Origin: Vanilla planifolia
Lineage: Eukaryota; Streptophyta; Magnoliopsida; Asparagales; Orchidaceae
Assembly (NCBI GenBank): GCA_023846275.1
Contig: CM043871.1
Location: 30,038,569-30,102,568, forward strand
DNA: 64,000 bases
Direction: 5' to 3'
Under the pieces are notes generated by a model that saw only the letters and a program-made list of their open reading frames with translations, did not search any database and had not been told where the DNA came from. The position numbers were made by a program, and so were the translations under genes. Shown here one piece after another: positions 1-12,159 of this stretch. Positions within the stretch are counted from its first letter, which is position 1; each line of letters opens with the position of its first letter.

Positions 1-739
1 TTATTAAATAAATTTGATTATATAAAGTTGAAATTTCGTTATGATAAATAATCTTTAAAAAAACTTGTCCATAACTTATTGCTAAAAGGCTACTGTTTGG
101 CAAAAACTAATTGAATTATTTTGATTTTTCAAGTAAAAGCAAAATAAGAAAAAAGTTATTACATTTAATGGGAATTACATAAACTAATAGTGATCAATCT
201 GACAATTAAAGAAATAAATAAAGTTTAATACGCCCCACTGCATGTAAAAGCATGCGGTACTGCGCGAGATAAAGTGTGTAAAGCAAGCAATTTTCGCATG
301 CTTGTATGAATTCTTCCAGAAATATGACTAAGCTTAGTGCAAGTTGAGTCATAAGAAAATGATTCTTGTTGGTGTTTGGTCCGTTGCAGGTACGATAAAT
401 CATTTTTGTTTGTCTAGGCATTTATATCACTGCTTGCGTTAGCAGGCTACTATCGAATCTTCGCTGGCGTTTTAGAGTTTCTTCTTTAGCTGCTCAAGAC
501 AATAAAGGTTGGACATACAAGACTAACCAAAACCCGAAGATTCTAAGCTTTCAAATTAGGTTAATCTTTAATTTTTTAATTAACGTTGGTGCCAACAATT
601 TGCCCTAATTAGGGGAACGAAGTTGATGAAAGATTCAATTATAGTGGGACTCGACTTTGTAATGTGACTAGCTGGAAAATGTTAAAGAAACACATTATTA
701 TCATTCATAAATGCAAATAAAATTTTAATAGAAAAATAT

Positions 740-967
740 TTTTGTTTTTTCCAAATTTTATAGCTTTTCTAGTCGATGTATTGAGCTATAGTAGATTTCA
801 CACGGATTCCACGAAGCCTACCGCTTTTTCCGATTTAGCGTCTCTCCGCTCTGCCGGCTTTGCAGGAATACTAATCGTGCTTTTTCCTGCTTTAATTGAA
901 TACCATATACCTTCTCCGACTCTTTGCCTTCCATACTTCTCTTGGCCTTCTTCTCCCAGGCAAGTCT

Positions 968-1004
<37 letters not shown>

Positions 1005-1085
1005 CAGAATTCGTTGCTGTTTTGTTTGTAATTCGAAGTCTTTCTCTTTCTCTTTTCTTTTTTATATTTTTCTAGTACCGTAAAG
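740..1085 (+). promoter_or_regulatory. Putative promoter and 5' leader of the Sec14-like gene
   Basis: GC-richer island in AT-rich flanks, with pyrimidine-rich sequence (about 895-1060) typical of plant leaders and a (CT)n run at 972-1001. The first coding exon at 3913 is preceded by a clear acceptor (CAG at 3878-3880), so at least one untranslated exon must lie upstream. This is the only leader-like stretch in the preceding 3.9 kb. A donor-like CCAG followed by GCAAGT at about 957-966 would be a GC-AG intron. Later GT sites are also possible. A 113-codon ORF here is low-complexity Ser/Leu/Phe sequence and is probably not coding. TATA box and start site cannot be fixed. Confidence 0.35.
972..1001. 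repeat. (CT)n microsatellite
   Basis: About 15 CT units directly downstream of the pyrimidine-rich leader of the Sec14-like gene. CT/GA runs are common in plant 5' leaders and first introns. Confidence 0.9.
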
Positions 1086-1089
1086 TCAT

Positions 1090-3880
1090 CCTCTCGTCTA
1101 TGTGTGGTTTGATCTACTGTGTTGGGTTCATTTGATCTAATTTGTGGAATACCAGGATTCAAATGAATACAATGGTCGGTGGTACATTAAGATCACACGG
1201 GCCTATTTCATCAAGCATGCTTATGATGACCTGCTACTCAGTAAAGGGAAATTATAGAATATAAACTAAGGATTTCTTACGTATCATTTGCCATTGGTTT
1301 TCGATTAATTGATGCATGCCAACAAACTGTATTTGTGATATCCTACCAGACTTTGCAATGATCTGAGTTGGTTTTGCCAATTAGATTTTTTAATTATTAA
1401 TTTTATCGCTCCTTTGCATAGCTTGTCCAGTTTCATATCGCACTTTTTTCTTATGATGTTTATGAACTATTCCCATGGAGGAAATCTGCTAAGTTGTATC
1501 CATTTTTACTACAAGAATTAACATTAGTTCAATGAAAACCTTTATGGTGTACATCGTTGAAAATTTACTCTATATGTAGTGTTAAGTTCGTGGTGTGCAT
1601 GATGAATGTTGTTGAACTATCTATGGAAATACCTAAGAAATGTTTGATTTAGTGATATTGTTATGTCAAGTAATATACACCTCAAATGATGTGAATAGAT
1701 GGTGATAGATATGAACATGTCATTAGGATATAAATATTTTTGTACAACAAAATATACCTATCAAGAGGAAGGTTTTGGATTAGATGGATTTTGGCAAAGA
1801 TTTGATCTAAGTCTATTATGTTAGGATCTATTCAATAGCAATAAGAATTCAAAACTTACTTATTCAACAAGCTTTTAACGAGTAGATAAATAAGAATAAT
1901 GAGTCAATATATTTCATTTTTTTATCTTTTTCAAAATGATCATCCAAATTAGATAATATCTATTATGAAATTGAAACCAAATTTATAATTGTATTATATT
2001 ATGAATTATTTTTTTATATTAATATTTAATTTTATTAATTCTATATTATATTAGCTTGTTGATAAATTTTGAGTTGACATGAAATCCTTAACCTCATAAA
2101 AATTATTATGTTTGAGGGAAAAATTTATAATGCTAGGTTCAAGTACAAGTATCTCTTAATCAATATAAAAATAGATTTAACTCTATATTTCTACAAATAT
2201 ACAAGTCAATTAATTTGGTTACCATTATTTCTAACTTGAATAAGAAACATAGTTTAATTAAAACTATTTCTTTCAAGTTTATATAAGTTTTTTTCAAAGC
2301 CATAAATGTAATGTCAATAAACAATGATGCATTCAAGGTACCTTGAATTGAAAATTCTAACTCCATCAAAACCAATATATTAATTTGATAAAGAGGAATA
2401 ACTCAACAATAACTTCATTAGGAAATTATAATTCACTAGAAGGAAAAATAAATGAGATATTGCCAACCCAAATCTAAGGTAGAATATCCAAAGCAAATAT
2501 ATTAATTTTTTTTTTATCATAGAGTGTTACCATGCAACTAGACAACTAGATTAGATTGAAAATAAAGATTAGATGCTAAGCTTAGAATGATACCATTTTT
2601 CAACAAGTTCAATATGTGAAAATATAATTCTCGTTGTTTTGATCTTGTGAATTCATGGACTCACCCACCAATTAGTTTGAATTTTTAATATCATTATATG
2701 ACTAATCAAAGCCCATTTGAGCAATCTATGAACTCCACTCTAAGTCATAGCATTATCTTTTTGAACATAAACTAATAAATCTATTTCTATAAATATTACC
2801 TAAATTAATATAGCATATAACGTATATGCAAACTTTATGCACTTATGTTGTGCTATGACCTAAATGTACTTACATATGCATTTATGCTATGACTAAATTA
2901 ACTTATATACACATTTGTACTATTTTATGGTATTCTACATGTTAACATTGACTTTTGGGCTTTGTGCATCTAATTGTCCTTTAAAGACTTGACTTTATTG
3001 ATTTGAATGAAAAAAAATAAGCATTTGAATTCTAGTTCAAAAACTTAATTACATTACTATGGGTTATCAAATTCCTAGAATATTAATTTACCAATTAAAG
3101 TTGTTGTCATAATAAATTCTACTACACAATTATTATATTACTTTACTCATATAAATTTTCAAAAACTAAACAAATGATGAAGTAAACATTAATAATTAAA
3201 GTTTCATGGTCCAAAAAACAAATGACTCAAAACATTCCATCAACTCAGATTTGGCATTTAAGCTAAACTTTAAGCAATTAATATTAATAGGTGTAATTAT
3301 AATTATTAATGTCAAATTTGTTAAAAAAGAATCGAGTTCCCTTTACCTAGATCCAATATGCCATAAAATAAACAAATTTACTGTTAAAAAAAATATCAAT
3401 TTAATTAATCAATTCAAATCTTGCATTTGATCATTTATTTGATACAAAGCTCTTAGGAATTGCATCTAACATAGAAGTATATATGAACAATAAAAACATG
3501 ATCATTCTAAATCTACAAAATCATTCCTTTCACAAAAAAATAATATTCTAACTATTCTAATATTAGCAACACTATTGACTAGTTAAAACTTTAAATCTAC
3601 TTGTCATGTATCTCTATGTCGTATCATATTATTTTAGCACCTATATATTAACTTATATTGTTAGTATGTTATCATTTTGGTGATTTTATTAGCATAATCA
3701 TGAAAATATATAATTACATGATGATAGGTGGGGATTTATTTTCTTGTTGGATTACTTTATTGAATTTAATATTCAAGCAAAGCATGTTCTTTTTTTTACT
3801 TGTAAAAGTACAACATAACTATATATTGGTTAATGTTTTCTATTGTTCTTTTGGGAATAAGAAGTTTTTTCTTCTTACAG
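1090..3880. other. AT-rich stretch, probable 5'-UTR intron of the Sec14-like gene
   Basis: No coding sequence recognised. The stretch is AT-rich with only short random ORFs and ends in a good acceptor (TTCTTACAG at 3872-3880). I infer that it is the intron between a leader exon near 0.9-1.0 kb and the first coding exon. No transposon domain is recognisable. Confidence 0.4.
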
Positions 3881-3912
3881 GTGGACAATTGTTTTAAACA
3901 AATTTAATAATA

Positions 3913-6900
3913 ATGTTTCGTAGGAAGCATAATACTCATGTTGTTCAGGAGCACGATATTATCCTCCAACAAGAGAAGGTATGGATTAAGAACTCATTGA
4001 CTCTTGTAAAATTAATCCTCCAGCAAATAGTGACCTAATTTGTTTTAGCGATTATTTGTTGGAAGTTGATATTTGGGACTATATGTAGATATTTTGGTCC
4101 ATTGTTGTACATTGTGTTCACACTTTTTTGAATTGTTTGGTCTTTTTTAGAGGCTTTTTGTACTAAACAAATTATGCTTCTTAATACATTTGGTTGTATC
4201 TAAAATTTCATATGTAGAATATAAACAATTATTTGGATGTTATTTTTGTAGGATGTGTACCCTCTTTCTTTGATAAGATATAAAACTCTATTCAAAACCA
4301 AATCATATCCCTCCTTGCTACAAAACCTCCAAACCTAGTGCAATTATGGCTTGTTTCCATTTTTCTTGTTCAAAGTCATAAAAAAAAGATGTAAGGTCAT
4401 CTAAGAATATGTACATACTTTGTTTCTCCTAATCTTTCATCCTCATGAACTTTAGATGGATTTATACAACCATAAAATGAAAAGAATATGTTTGTATTAA
4501 AAAAAAGCTCTACATGACTAAACAGAATGCTTATGTTGGATCAACAAGGTATTCTAGGATCCTTTGAGTTTGCATGAACATTATTTAAAGATTGATTGGA
4601 TGAGATAATAGCTGAATGAGGGTTAAAACTTACCATGTCTTGTTCAACTTGTGTAATGCTTAAAAAAAGTTATTACTAAATAATCCTTTTGATTTCCAGA
4701 TTTATATTTTAATTAAGATTTGCTTTGACACTCATCATTTGTTTATCTCATTGATACATAATTAACCATTAAACAAGCAAAATGTCAAATAACAAATATA
4801 GGTAGTTGAGGTTTCTTTTTCTTGGCCATTTTATTTCGATTTAATGTTGATGTTTTATAGATAAGAAAAGTTGAGCTAAAAATTATCATTGAATGCTCCA
4901 ACAAAAGTGATACAATGTATAATATTGTGAGAACTTTAATTGATAGTAAAGATTAATCAAATTTCCTATGTTAGAGGTAGACATTCAAGCAATTGCATAT
5001 GATTGATTGAAGTCTATTTTATTATTTTTGAGTCATTTGTGTGTCTTATTCTATGCTTAATGAGTTAGAATGACCTCAATTATTCAAGATGTTGTGAACC
5101 TATACAAGATACCAAGCTTCGATGAGTAACTAATATGAATTTGTATGGTATTATGTCTGGTCATAAAGATGTGGTATGCTCAAACATAATATTAAATGAT
5201 AAGGATGAATTATCTTTTATAATAAAGATACATATGCTATGTTGGGACATTTTTATCATTATGTTCATAAATCATAGCATTGTCTTGTGAATTCTTTAAA
5301 TATATGTAAAGTTTTGATAGACTTCTAATATTTAAATAAAAAATGAGTACAATTTTGGAGAGTTTATCTTTCTCAATGTTATATTGTACCTATAATGTTT
5401 GCATTTAACTTTTATCTTTCTTTAAAAAGCTATAGAAATGCAGGCTCCAAGGACCCTTAGTTTGCAGCCTAAAAGCAGATGGTACGTGTACATCAGAGTC
5501 ATAGAGTTGGTAAATTAAAAAAGAAAGAAAATTGATTAGTTTTATTCTTTTTTAGCTTTAATATCAAGATCACTAATCAAATCATTGCCTTCTTCTATAA
5601 TGGGAAACCTTTTCATAGAAGACCCTATGCTTACCAAAACTAAATAGTTTTCTAAGCTTCATGTCATTCCTCTTCATTTGATTGTTTATTTTCCTAGTGA
5701 GAAGAGGAAGAATTTCAATGCGTTGCTTTACTTGGGCAAACATCATTTTGTCATTTGAATCATTGAACATTTTCTTCCATTATTTTGATTTTGTTAACTA
5801 GGTGCATCTCATTATTTGATAGTGGCAACGAGATTGGATCCTTAACAAATTGGGAAAATTTTCCAACTTTTGGAAAATCCATTATTAGATTTGTTCAGAC
5901 ATGAAAATCCCACTCTAAAGAGAATAAATTGTATGATTACATAATTAATAAAACAACTGAACAAAAAAGGAACAAAAAAACTGATGTCTTTTATGCCCTT
6001 GTGGCAAAGTTACATAGGTGTCTATTTAGTTGTAGTGAAACCTTCAACATCTGCTTAGCTTTGAGTGACTTTCAGGTTCTCATCTATCCAACCCACATTG
6101 CCTATATGTGTTATCAAAAGCCCAATCTATGTTGCGCTAGTTCTTGGAGCTAATTACTAGTCAAACAATATTGAATCATTTTTGCTACAACCAATCTTTG
6201 TTTAGGAAAAGCAGAGAAGAAGAATTGCTATTGTTTTGTAATAAATATCTTGTTTGTATGAAGTCCTCGAAACATGATTGCTTTTAGTGCACCTTTCTCA
6301 TATGAAGTGACTGCTTGGAGGATTTTAAAAGTACACAATGTATTTACCTACTTTGTAAAGCTCATATTGGTCATTACTTGATCCTAAACTAAATATATCT
6401 ATCATCAAATTTAATTAGTTTAGAACCTATTGTTATATTTTGTAGTAGGTTAAACCAAAATATTGAACGTCTGGTTGCTTTCATGTTGCATATCTTTGCG
6501 TATTAATTTTGATTTGTGCTTATTTATGAAAGTGACATGTATCATTACTTAACTTTGTGGTCATAGAACTAGGACTTCTAATTTAGATCTGGATCATAAA
6601 GTTTTAAGAGTCCAAGAGAGTTGATCTAAGCAAGTGTTGAGAACATTATTTATTAAAGATATTGCATAAAATGATAGGATAGTCTATTCAATTAGGTTCT
6701 ACTTGCTATTTGAAGACTATAGGCAAGGAAACCTGAAAATATTAAGCAAATTTGAATTTTCCAATCTTCTAATCCTATAACTAAGTTCCCTTCATACTTT
6801 ACAAGATATTGCAAGCTTTTCATGAGACTTTTGATCCTCAAGAAACCCAAGACCTCCCCATTCATGTTGTATGAGACTTCATAGCTTCCTTGTATGGTCC

Positions 6901-9900
6901 AAGCTTCAATGTTGTCATGTGACCATTGGGGAGACGTGTATATTTTTGAGCTTCATTTCATTTCCATTAGTTATGGAGGCACCCTAAGAGGCCACTAAAT
7001 ATTGCCACTCTTGTTACTAATAAACCATGCTCTTTAAATGTTCTTGTTACCTATGGAATCAACCATCTTCTTGATCTTTCTCACAAGAATTCAATCTCTA
7101 ATCTTTGGATGCCCTGTGGCTGCAATTGTCAGTATTGAATCGCCCTCTATGGCTTTGGCTTATGAGCAAATTGGGATCCCAATTAACTGTCAAATCTAGA
7201 ACATAATTAATTTTGATAATAATGCTATGGAAGAGACAATCAAGGTTGGTGTCCTTGATGCTATGGAAGATGACATGCTTAATTTTAATAATAATGTAGA
7301 AGATAGAGAGACACTTGTTATGATTAGGCTCAACATACTAAGATGAAGGGTTCAAACTAAACAATGATGAAGGGCTCATGCATAATGGCTGCTTGATTGA
7401 AATTGTGATTGATGGTCAAAATAGTATGTCTCGTGGTGTCATTAACAGCAAGAAGATATTGGTAGTTTTGTAAATAATATTGCAAAGTTGAGCCTTGATG
7501 TGAATTATCTTTTTCATGAATTTTTTTTATTGTTAAGTCAGATCCTTCCATCTTGACAAAGAAGATCATAATCATGCTGGTCCATTGCTTGACCTGGACG
7601 ATTCAACATAAGAGATTTGTAAGCACAACTTATATTTCAGATGCCATCTATTTATATCTTTGTTTCTTGAGAGCAATTAGCCATTAAATCATATTTTGAT
7701 GGGCATGCAATTTGAGAAAACTTCCTCTACTCCAACACCTAGAGAGGATTTATTAAAGGTTTGCCTTCAATATTATCTTCGAAGGGAGAAATAAGACCCT
7801 CATTGCTTCAACTATGATTTCCCCTTAACAAAATTGTTAAGCCATTATTAACATAACCTACATCGAAAAATGTTGGTCTAGGACTAGGAGGGAATAGGAG
7901 CATGGAAATTAAGTGGAGAGATGATGGAAAGAATAGAATGAACACAAAGATTTATGTAAAAAAAAACTCTGAATTTGCTAAAGTATGACATTGGTAGTTA
8001 GAGATTTTGCATTTTCAAATATGAAAGAATTACAAATAGTCAAGGTGGGGTGCAAGAGCTTTTTACAAGATGAACAATAGCATAGATGTTGACCTCAACT
8101 GAATGCCGGAGCCAAGGTAAGATCATCATTCCATTGCATGGGACACCCTAGTTAATGTTGGGGACCATGGTAAGGTCATTATTCCACTGCATGGGAGGCC
8201 CTAGCTATTGATGAAATGCAACAATTTTGGATCAACAATCAAATTGGCAATCTAGGGCATAGTTGATAACAAAGTATTCTAGCATCTAATAGCCTTGTTT
8301 CAGCAATTTGAACATATATGTGAGTGTGGCCATTTAGAGGAATTTGCAGGCCCCTAAATTGGATCAGTCGATGGATGAGTGATGATCAATGTGAAAATCC
8401 TCCCATTTCATAAAACATGTTTGATATGGGCTATGGCATTATATTGTCAAGGAAGCTATTAGGAACTCTCCACAAACTCTCTGGTTTGATGGATGTTTCT
8501 ATTGATGCTCATGCTCTTGGGTTCTTCCTTGATGAAGTCACTTCTGCATATATGGTTCAAGATGAACAAAATGATGCCAATTGTGTTCCACATATATCAA
8601 AATAACCTGCAAGTGCTTTAACATTTGCTTAATCCCCAGCAGGTCAGTGATCTTAAAGCAACCATTGGAACATTGTCTGAGCGCAGCTCCATATACTGCA
8701 CCGAGGCATGCCTTAAGAGATACTTGAGAGCTCGTAACTGGAATTTGGCCAAGTCCAAGAAAATGTTGGAAGATTCCATTAAGTGGAGGTCAGCCTATAA
8801 GCCTGAGGAAATTGGCTGGGTAAGAAACAACAATGGTTGGCTTCGCTATCTGATCACAGTTTGTTTTTTTTTCTTTTTTTTCTTTTTTTTTTTGAAATTT
8901 TGATCAATAAGCTTTCCTCCAGCATGAAGTGGCTATCGAAGGTGAAACTGGAAAAGCCTACAGGGCACCTTTTCATGATCGAGAAGGCAGATCAGTTCTT
9001 GTGCTGACACCAGCAAAGCAGGTTTGTACTTCTCCATTTCCATTTTTTAACTAAAAATACAAGGAGAGAAAGTCGTTCTTATTATGAACATAGAGTGCTG
9101 AATTTTGACTGATAAGTTTGCAGAACACGACTTCACATGACAACCAATTACGCCATCTTGTTTATCTCTTAGAGAATGCGATTTTGAACCTTCCTGAGGG
9201 CCAGGAACAAATGGTTTGGTTAATTGACTTCAACGGTTGGTCCCTTAGCAATGCTGTACCAATAAGAACAGCTCGGGAAACAGCAAATATATTGCAAAAC
9301 CATTATCCAGAGAGGCTTTCTACTGCATTCTTGTACAATCCTCCGAGAATATTTGAAGCTTTTTGGAAGGTGAGATTCTCTTGCATTGCATTTTTTTTTT
9401 TTTTTTTTTCTGATAACAAAACTCTGAGCAAGACTTCTATTTGTTAAACATCTTCGAAGTTTTAACTCCCATCACATCTTGAAAGAGTTCAACCAAGTTT
9501 TTATAACTTGTTTCTCCATTATAGCTAAATGCTCTTTGTTTCAGTAATTTTGGAAAATATTTTAAGTCAGATCTTTTTAATGTTTAAATTCAAGAGTTTT
9601 TCGTTAGTAGTTTGAGTCGTGCCTTAGTAGGTTGTTCTAGGCAAAGGTAGCTTCCCATTGTCGTGGTGGGCATATCTAGCTAAGGTAAAAAATGGAGTAT
9701 CACAGTTAAGCAGAATAGATGATTCTTGCTCTCTCTCTCTCTCTCCCTCTCTCTCTCTCTCTCTCATTGTGATAATCGTTGACCAAGTTATGTATAAGTG
9801 AATGCATTCCAAAGAGCTCAATCCTACCAATAGTTTGTAGCATATGCCTAACCATGCGTCTTATATTCAGTTGGTGATCGATAATAACCACTGATCAAAT

Positions 9901-10334
9901 CAAATGAAACAAATCTACTATAAACCCAAGAAAATTGAATTAAGCTACTCCAAGTAAAACCAAGTTATGCTACTACCGAACATTCTTGGAAATGAAAATC
10001 CAAGAAACTACATATCGCTTAATGCATCCGTAGTAACCTTGACTGCAATTCTCCAATATTGCAGATTGTTAAGTTGTTTCTGGACCCAGTCACCTTTCAG
10101 AAGGTCAAGTTTGTTTATCCCAAGAGTGAAGAAAGCATGGAACTCCTGAAGCAACAGTTCGATATGGAGACCCTTCCAGTGCAGTTTGGAGGGAAGAATG
10201 AAGTAGAGTATAACCACAATGAGTATTCTAGAGTTATGAAAAAAGATGATATCAAAGCAGCCTGTGTATGGGGTATAGAAGAGAAGCCTGCTGACGCACT
10301 CCATGAGAACTCAATTCTAGCGGTTGAAAACTAA
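3913..10334 (+). CDS. Sec14-like CRAL-TRIO domain lipid-binding protein, 5 coding exons
   Basis: Small single-domain plant Sec14-like protein, expected to bind or move a phospholipid or other hydrophobic ligand between membranes. Coding exons: 3913-3978, 8643-8819, 8923-9021, 9124-9369, 10065-10334 (stop TAA). All introns are GT-AG and in phase 0. The product is 285 aa, normal for this plant subfamily. Residues 1-22 start MFRRKHNTH, the basic MF-Arg-rich start of this group. The CRAL-TRIO N-terminal helices follow (about 23-80, with RYLRARNWNL and KPEEIGW). The lipid-binding fold covers about 90-250, with EGETGKAYR, RSVLVLTP, EQMVWLIDFNGWSL, YPERLSTAFLYNPPRIFEAFWK across residues 175-196, and KVKFVYPKS. 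The tail ends HENSILAVEN. The UTR exon begins at 3881 after TTCTTACAG, and ATG 3913 is chosen from family similarity. Intron 1 of the CDS is 4.7 kb. No GOLD or nodulin domain, so it is not a patellin or SFH type. The ligand is unknown. Confidence 0.93.
3979..8642 (+). other. 4.7-kb first coding intron of the Sec14-like gene
   Basis: Donor GTATGG at 3979, acceptor CCCCAGCAG ending 8642. AT-rich with no coherent ORF. The 6.8-8.4 kb part is more GC-balanced and reads like an old degraded mobile element, but I could not identify a domain. An imperfect 53-bp duplication sits at about 8114-8210. A 62-codon ORF at 8417-8605 has no recognisable family and is interpreted as intronic. Confidence 0.75.
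8114..8210. repeat. Imperfect 53-bp tandem duplication
   Basis: GGTAAGATCATCATTCCA at about 8116 and GGTAAGGTCATTATTCCA at about 8169 head two diverged copies, each followed by TGCATGGGA and then CCCTAG. Within the Sec14-like gene intron. Confidence 0.6.
8864..8894 (+). other. Long T-tract near the 3' splice site of Sec14-like intron 2
   Basis: Nearly pure T, broken by two C, lying 28 bases upstream of the acceptor at 8921-8922. It fits an extended polypyrimidine or U-rich intron signal typical of plants and is also a likely length-variable site. Confidence 0.7.
9729..9765. repeat. (CT)n microsatellite in Sec14-like intron 4
   Basis: CT repeat with one CCCT interruption, in the 695-bp intron between exons 4 (ending 9369) and 5 (starting 10065). 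Confidence 0.9.
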
Positions 10335-10700
10335 GCATATATTCACTATTTGATGGTAAACTTATGACTGATGTAGCAAAATACGTGGATGAAACAAAGG
10401 TTGAAAACACTGATCCATTGTTGGCTTGTTAAGATAATTTTACAACCAAGATTACGATGTTATGTCAATCACAAGCTTCTAGTTTTAAGAAGACTTTGTG
10501 GTTATCAAAATATTATTGCAATAGCCTTTTTCCAGCAGGTGGGATGTCATAGATTAAGCCAGACTATCCAGTACTATCAAAGAAATGCACAACTTTTATT
10601 CTAATATTATGTTTATTCTCAATTCTCAAACAAGTACGAGTACCATTATCATTTGACCTGCTCACAGATCATCTATGACCAACAATGACTGATGAGTACT
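10335..10700 (+). other. 3' region of the Sec14-like gene
   Basis: Follows the TAA at 10332-10334 and presumably contains the 3' UTR. A 71-codon ORF at 10389-10604 has no recognisable similarity and is treated as non-coding. The poly(A) site cannot be placed. Confidence 0.5.
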
Positions 10701-12130
10701 ACATGGAGGCTGATAATTTGATTGGATTTGGGAAAAGGACTATGCATGATTCCGTCAAATAAGCATGCATCTTGAATACTTCTCATTCTACCGGAAGCAA
10801 ACAAAAAACTAACACATCTCAAAGATGATTTGAAGGTCTGCAACCAAAATACATGCAAATAGGTAAGCTACTTGTTCAATGTGGTGGACATCTTGGGGAC
10901 ACGAATTAGCTTAGGCCATTTCATATGATTACATGCTAATAATCTCACAGATCAGAACAAATTATAGTGGAATCACATGAAGTATGAAAACGAGAGCAGT
11001 GAGAGAATAGATCTAACCTCGTCCGTGACTCAATAGCCCTTGATATCTCCGGCTGTTGCTTGCTAAGTTCCATTAAGAAACCCAACAGCGACGTTTAACC
11101 CAGCACTGAACAAAAAAAGCTGCTCCATCTTCACCTTCAACATACGCTGAAGCTAGATACAAACAGATATACAAATCAGTCTTCCTATTATTTTTACAAA
11201 GAAACTCCAGCAAGAACATGCGGCATATTTATTCATGGGACTCTGCATTTAGCCAAACATCACCACGGAATAACTGAAGCAAATTTAATATCGAAGAACT
11301 GCTCACTCTGTCCATCATTCATCCAAAGGAAGCGATCGATTGAGCAGATGCTGACACATTAGGTGACAATTGATTAGAATGAGGGACAAATGGAATAGCA
11401 GCTAACTACAGAAATCTAGATAATGGCACTTGTAAAATAAGAATTCAATGATTGACTGTGGGCAAGTGGGAACCTGCCGTGAACAGACAATAAAATTATA
11501 GAAATCTAGCATATAAACAGGGATAAAGCTTTCTGCCTTCTGTTGTAAGACATCAAAACAGTAAACATATCTGCAATGGATTTGAACGACATGAATAAAA
11601 CCGATCAGTTACTAATTAAAGATATTCATAACAGCAAACACAATAAAGAAACCGTCAATTCGACGAATCTTTTATACAGTGAGGGTCCTATCTGAATCAA
11701 GAGAACGCGAACTCAACCAGAACAAAATAACTCTCTGCTTCGACCTGCAAACAGATAGTCATAACACAACCCTTCCTCACCAAAACGTCGTCTCAGGATA
11801 AATTCCCTCTTCGCAATCGATCGAGGCAAGCAGCGTGACCAAGGGACATCGCAATCATTAATTTTATCGGGGTGACATCAAAGAAGAAAGGCGAATCAAC
11901 TTCAACTAATTTAGTCCGAAAGGAGAAACCGATGCATAAAAGACTCTCACCTTCGCCATTACATCCCTCCTGTCTAAGTTCTGAAGAACCACAAGGAAAC
12001 CGGGATCTTATGGAACACTAACTCAAGAAGAGATACCCCGTCCCTCCTTCCATGGAAGACATTCGGTTGATACAGAATGTGCATGGGGGACAGAAGGGCA
12101 GAGAGAGAGAGCGAGAGAGAAAGGAGGGAG
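10700..12130 (-). other. Putative minus-strand transcription unit (lncRNA or micropeptide gene)
   Basis: On the minus strand this stretch looks like a gene start. An AT-rich TATA-like stretch and CT-rich leader (complement of 12098-12135) are followed by a short exon with ATGGCGAAG (11959-11951) and a donor GTGAGA at 11950. Acceptor-like TTTGCAG sites precede exons at 11744 and near 11148. Base composition is less AT-rich than the flanks. No long ORF results. Exon 1 joined to 11744 reads MAKVEAESYF and stops at 18 aa. A 26-codon ORF (11143-11063) starts MLKVKMEQLF and looks hydrophobic. A second short frame at 11073 starts MELSKQQPEI and reaches a donor at 11017. I do not recognise any of these. 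The unit converges on the 3' end of the Sec14-like gene. It could be a long non-coding RNA, a micropeptide gene, or the decayed 5' end of a lost gene. Confidence 0.35.
12098..12121. repeat. (GA)n tract, CT-rich leader of the minus-strand unit
   Basis: GAGAGAGAGCGAGAGAGA on the + strand, CT-rich on the minus strand, at the presumed 5' leader of the putative minus unit. Confidence 0.8.
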
Positions 12131-12159
12131 TTTATTTTATTAGAAAAAAGAGAGAGGGC

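Noticed and set aside
742..1083. 113-codon ORF rich in Ser, Leu and Phe
   Set aside because: Its composition comes from the pyrimidine-rich leader and the CT repeat. No start context or domain.
8417..8605. 62-codon ORF just upstream of Sec14-like exon 2
   Set aside because: No recognisable family, and it lies inside the intron defined by exon 1 at 3913-3978 and the acceptor at 8642.
10008..10304. 98-codon minus-strand ORF
   Set aside because: Antisense shadow of the last exon of the Sec14-like gene.
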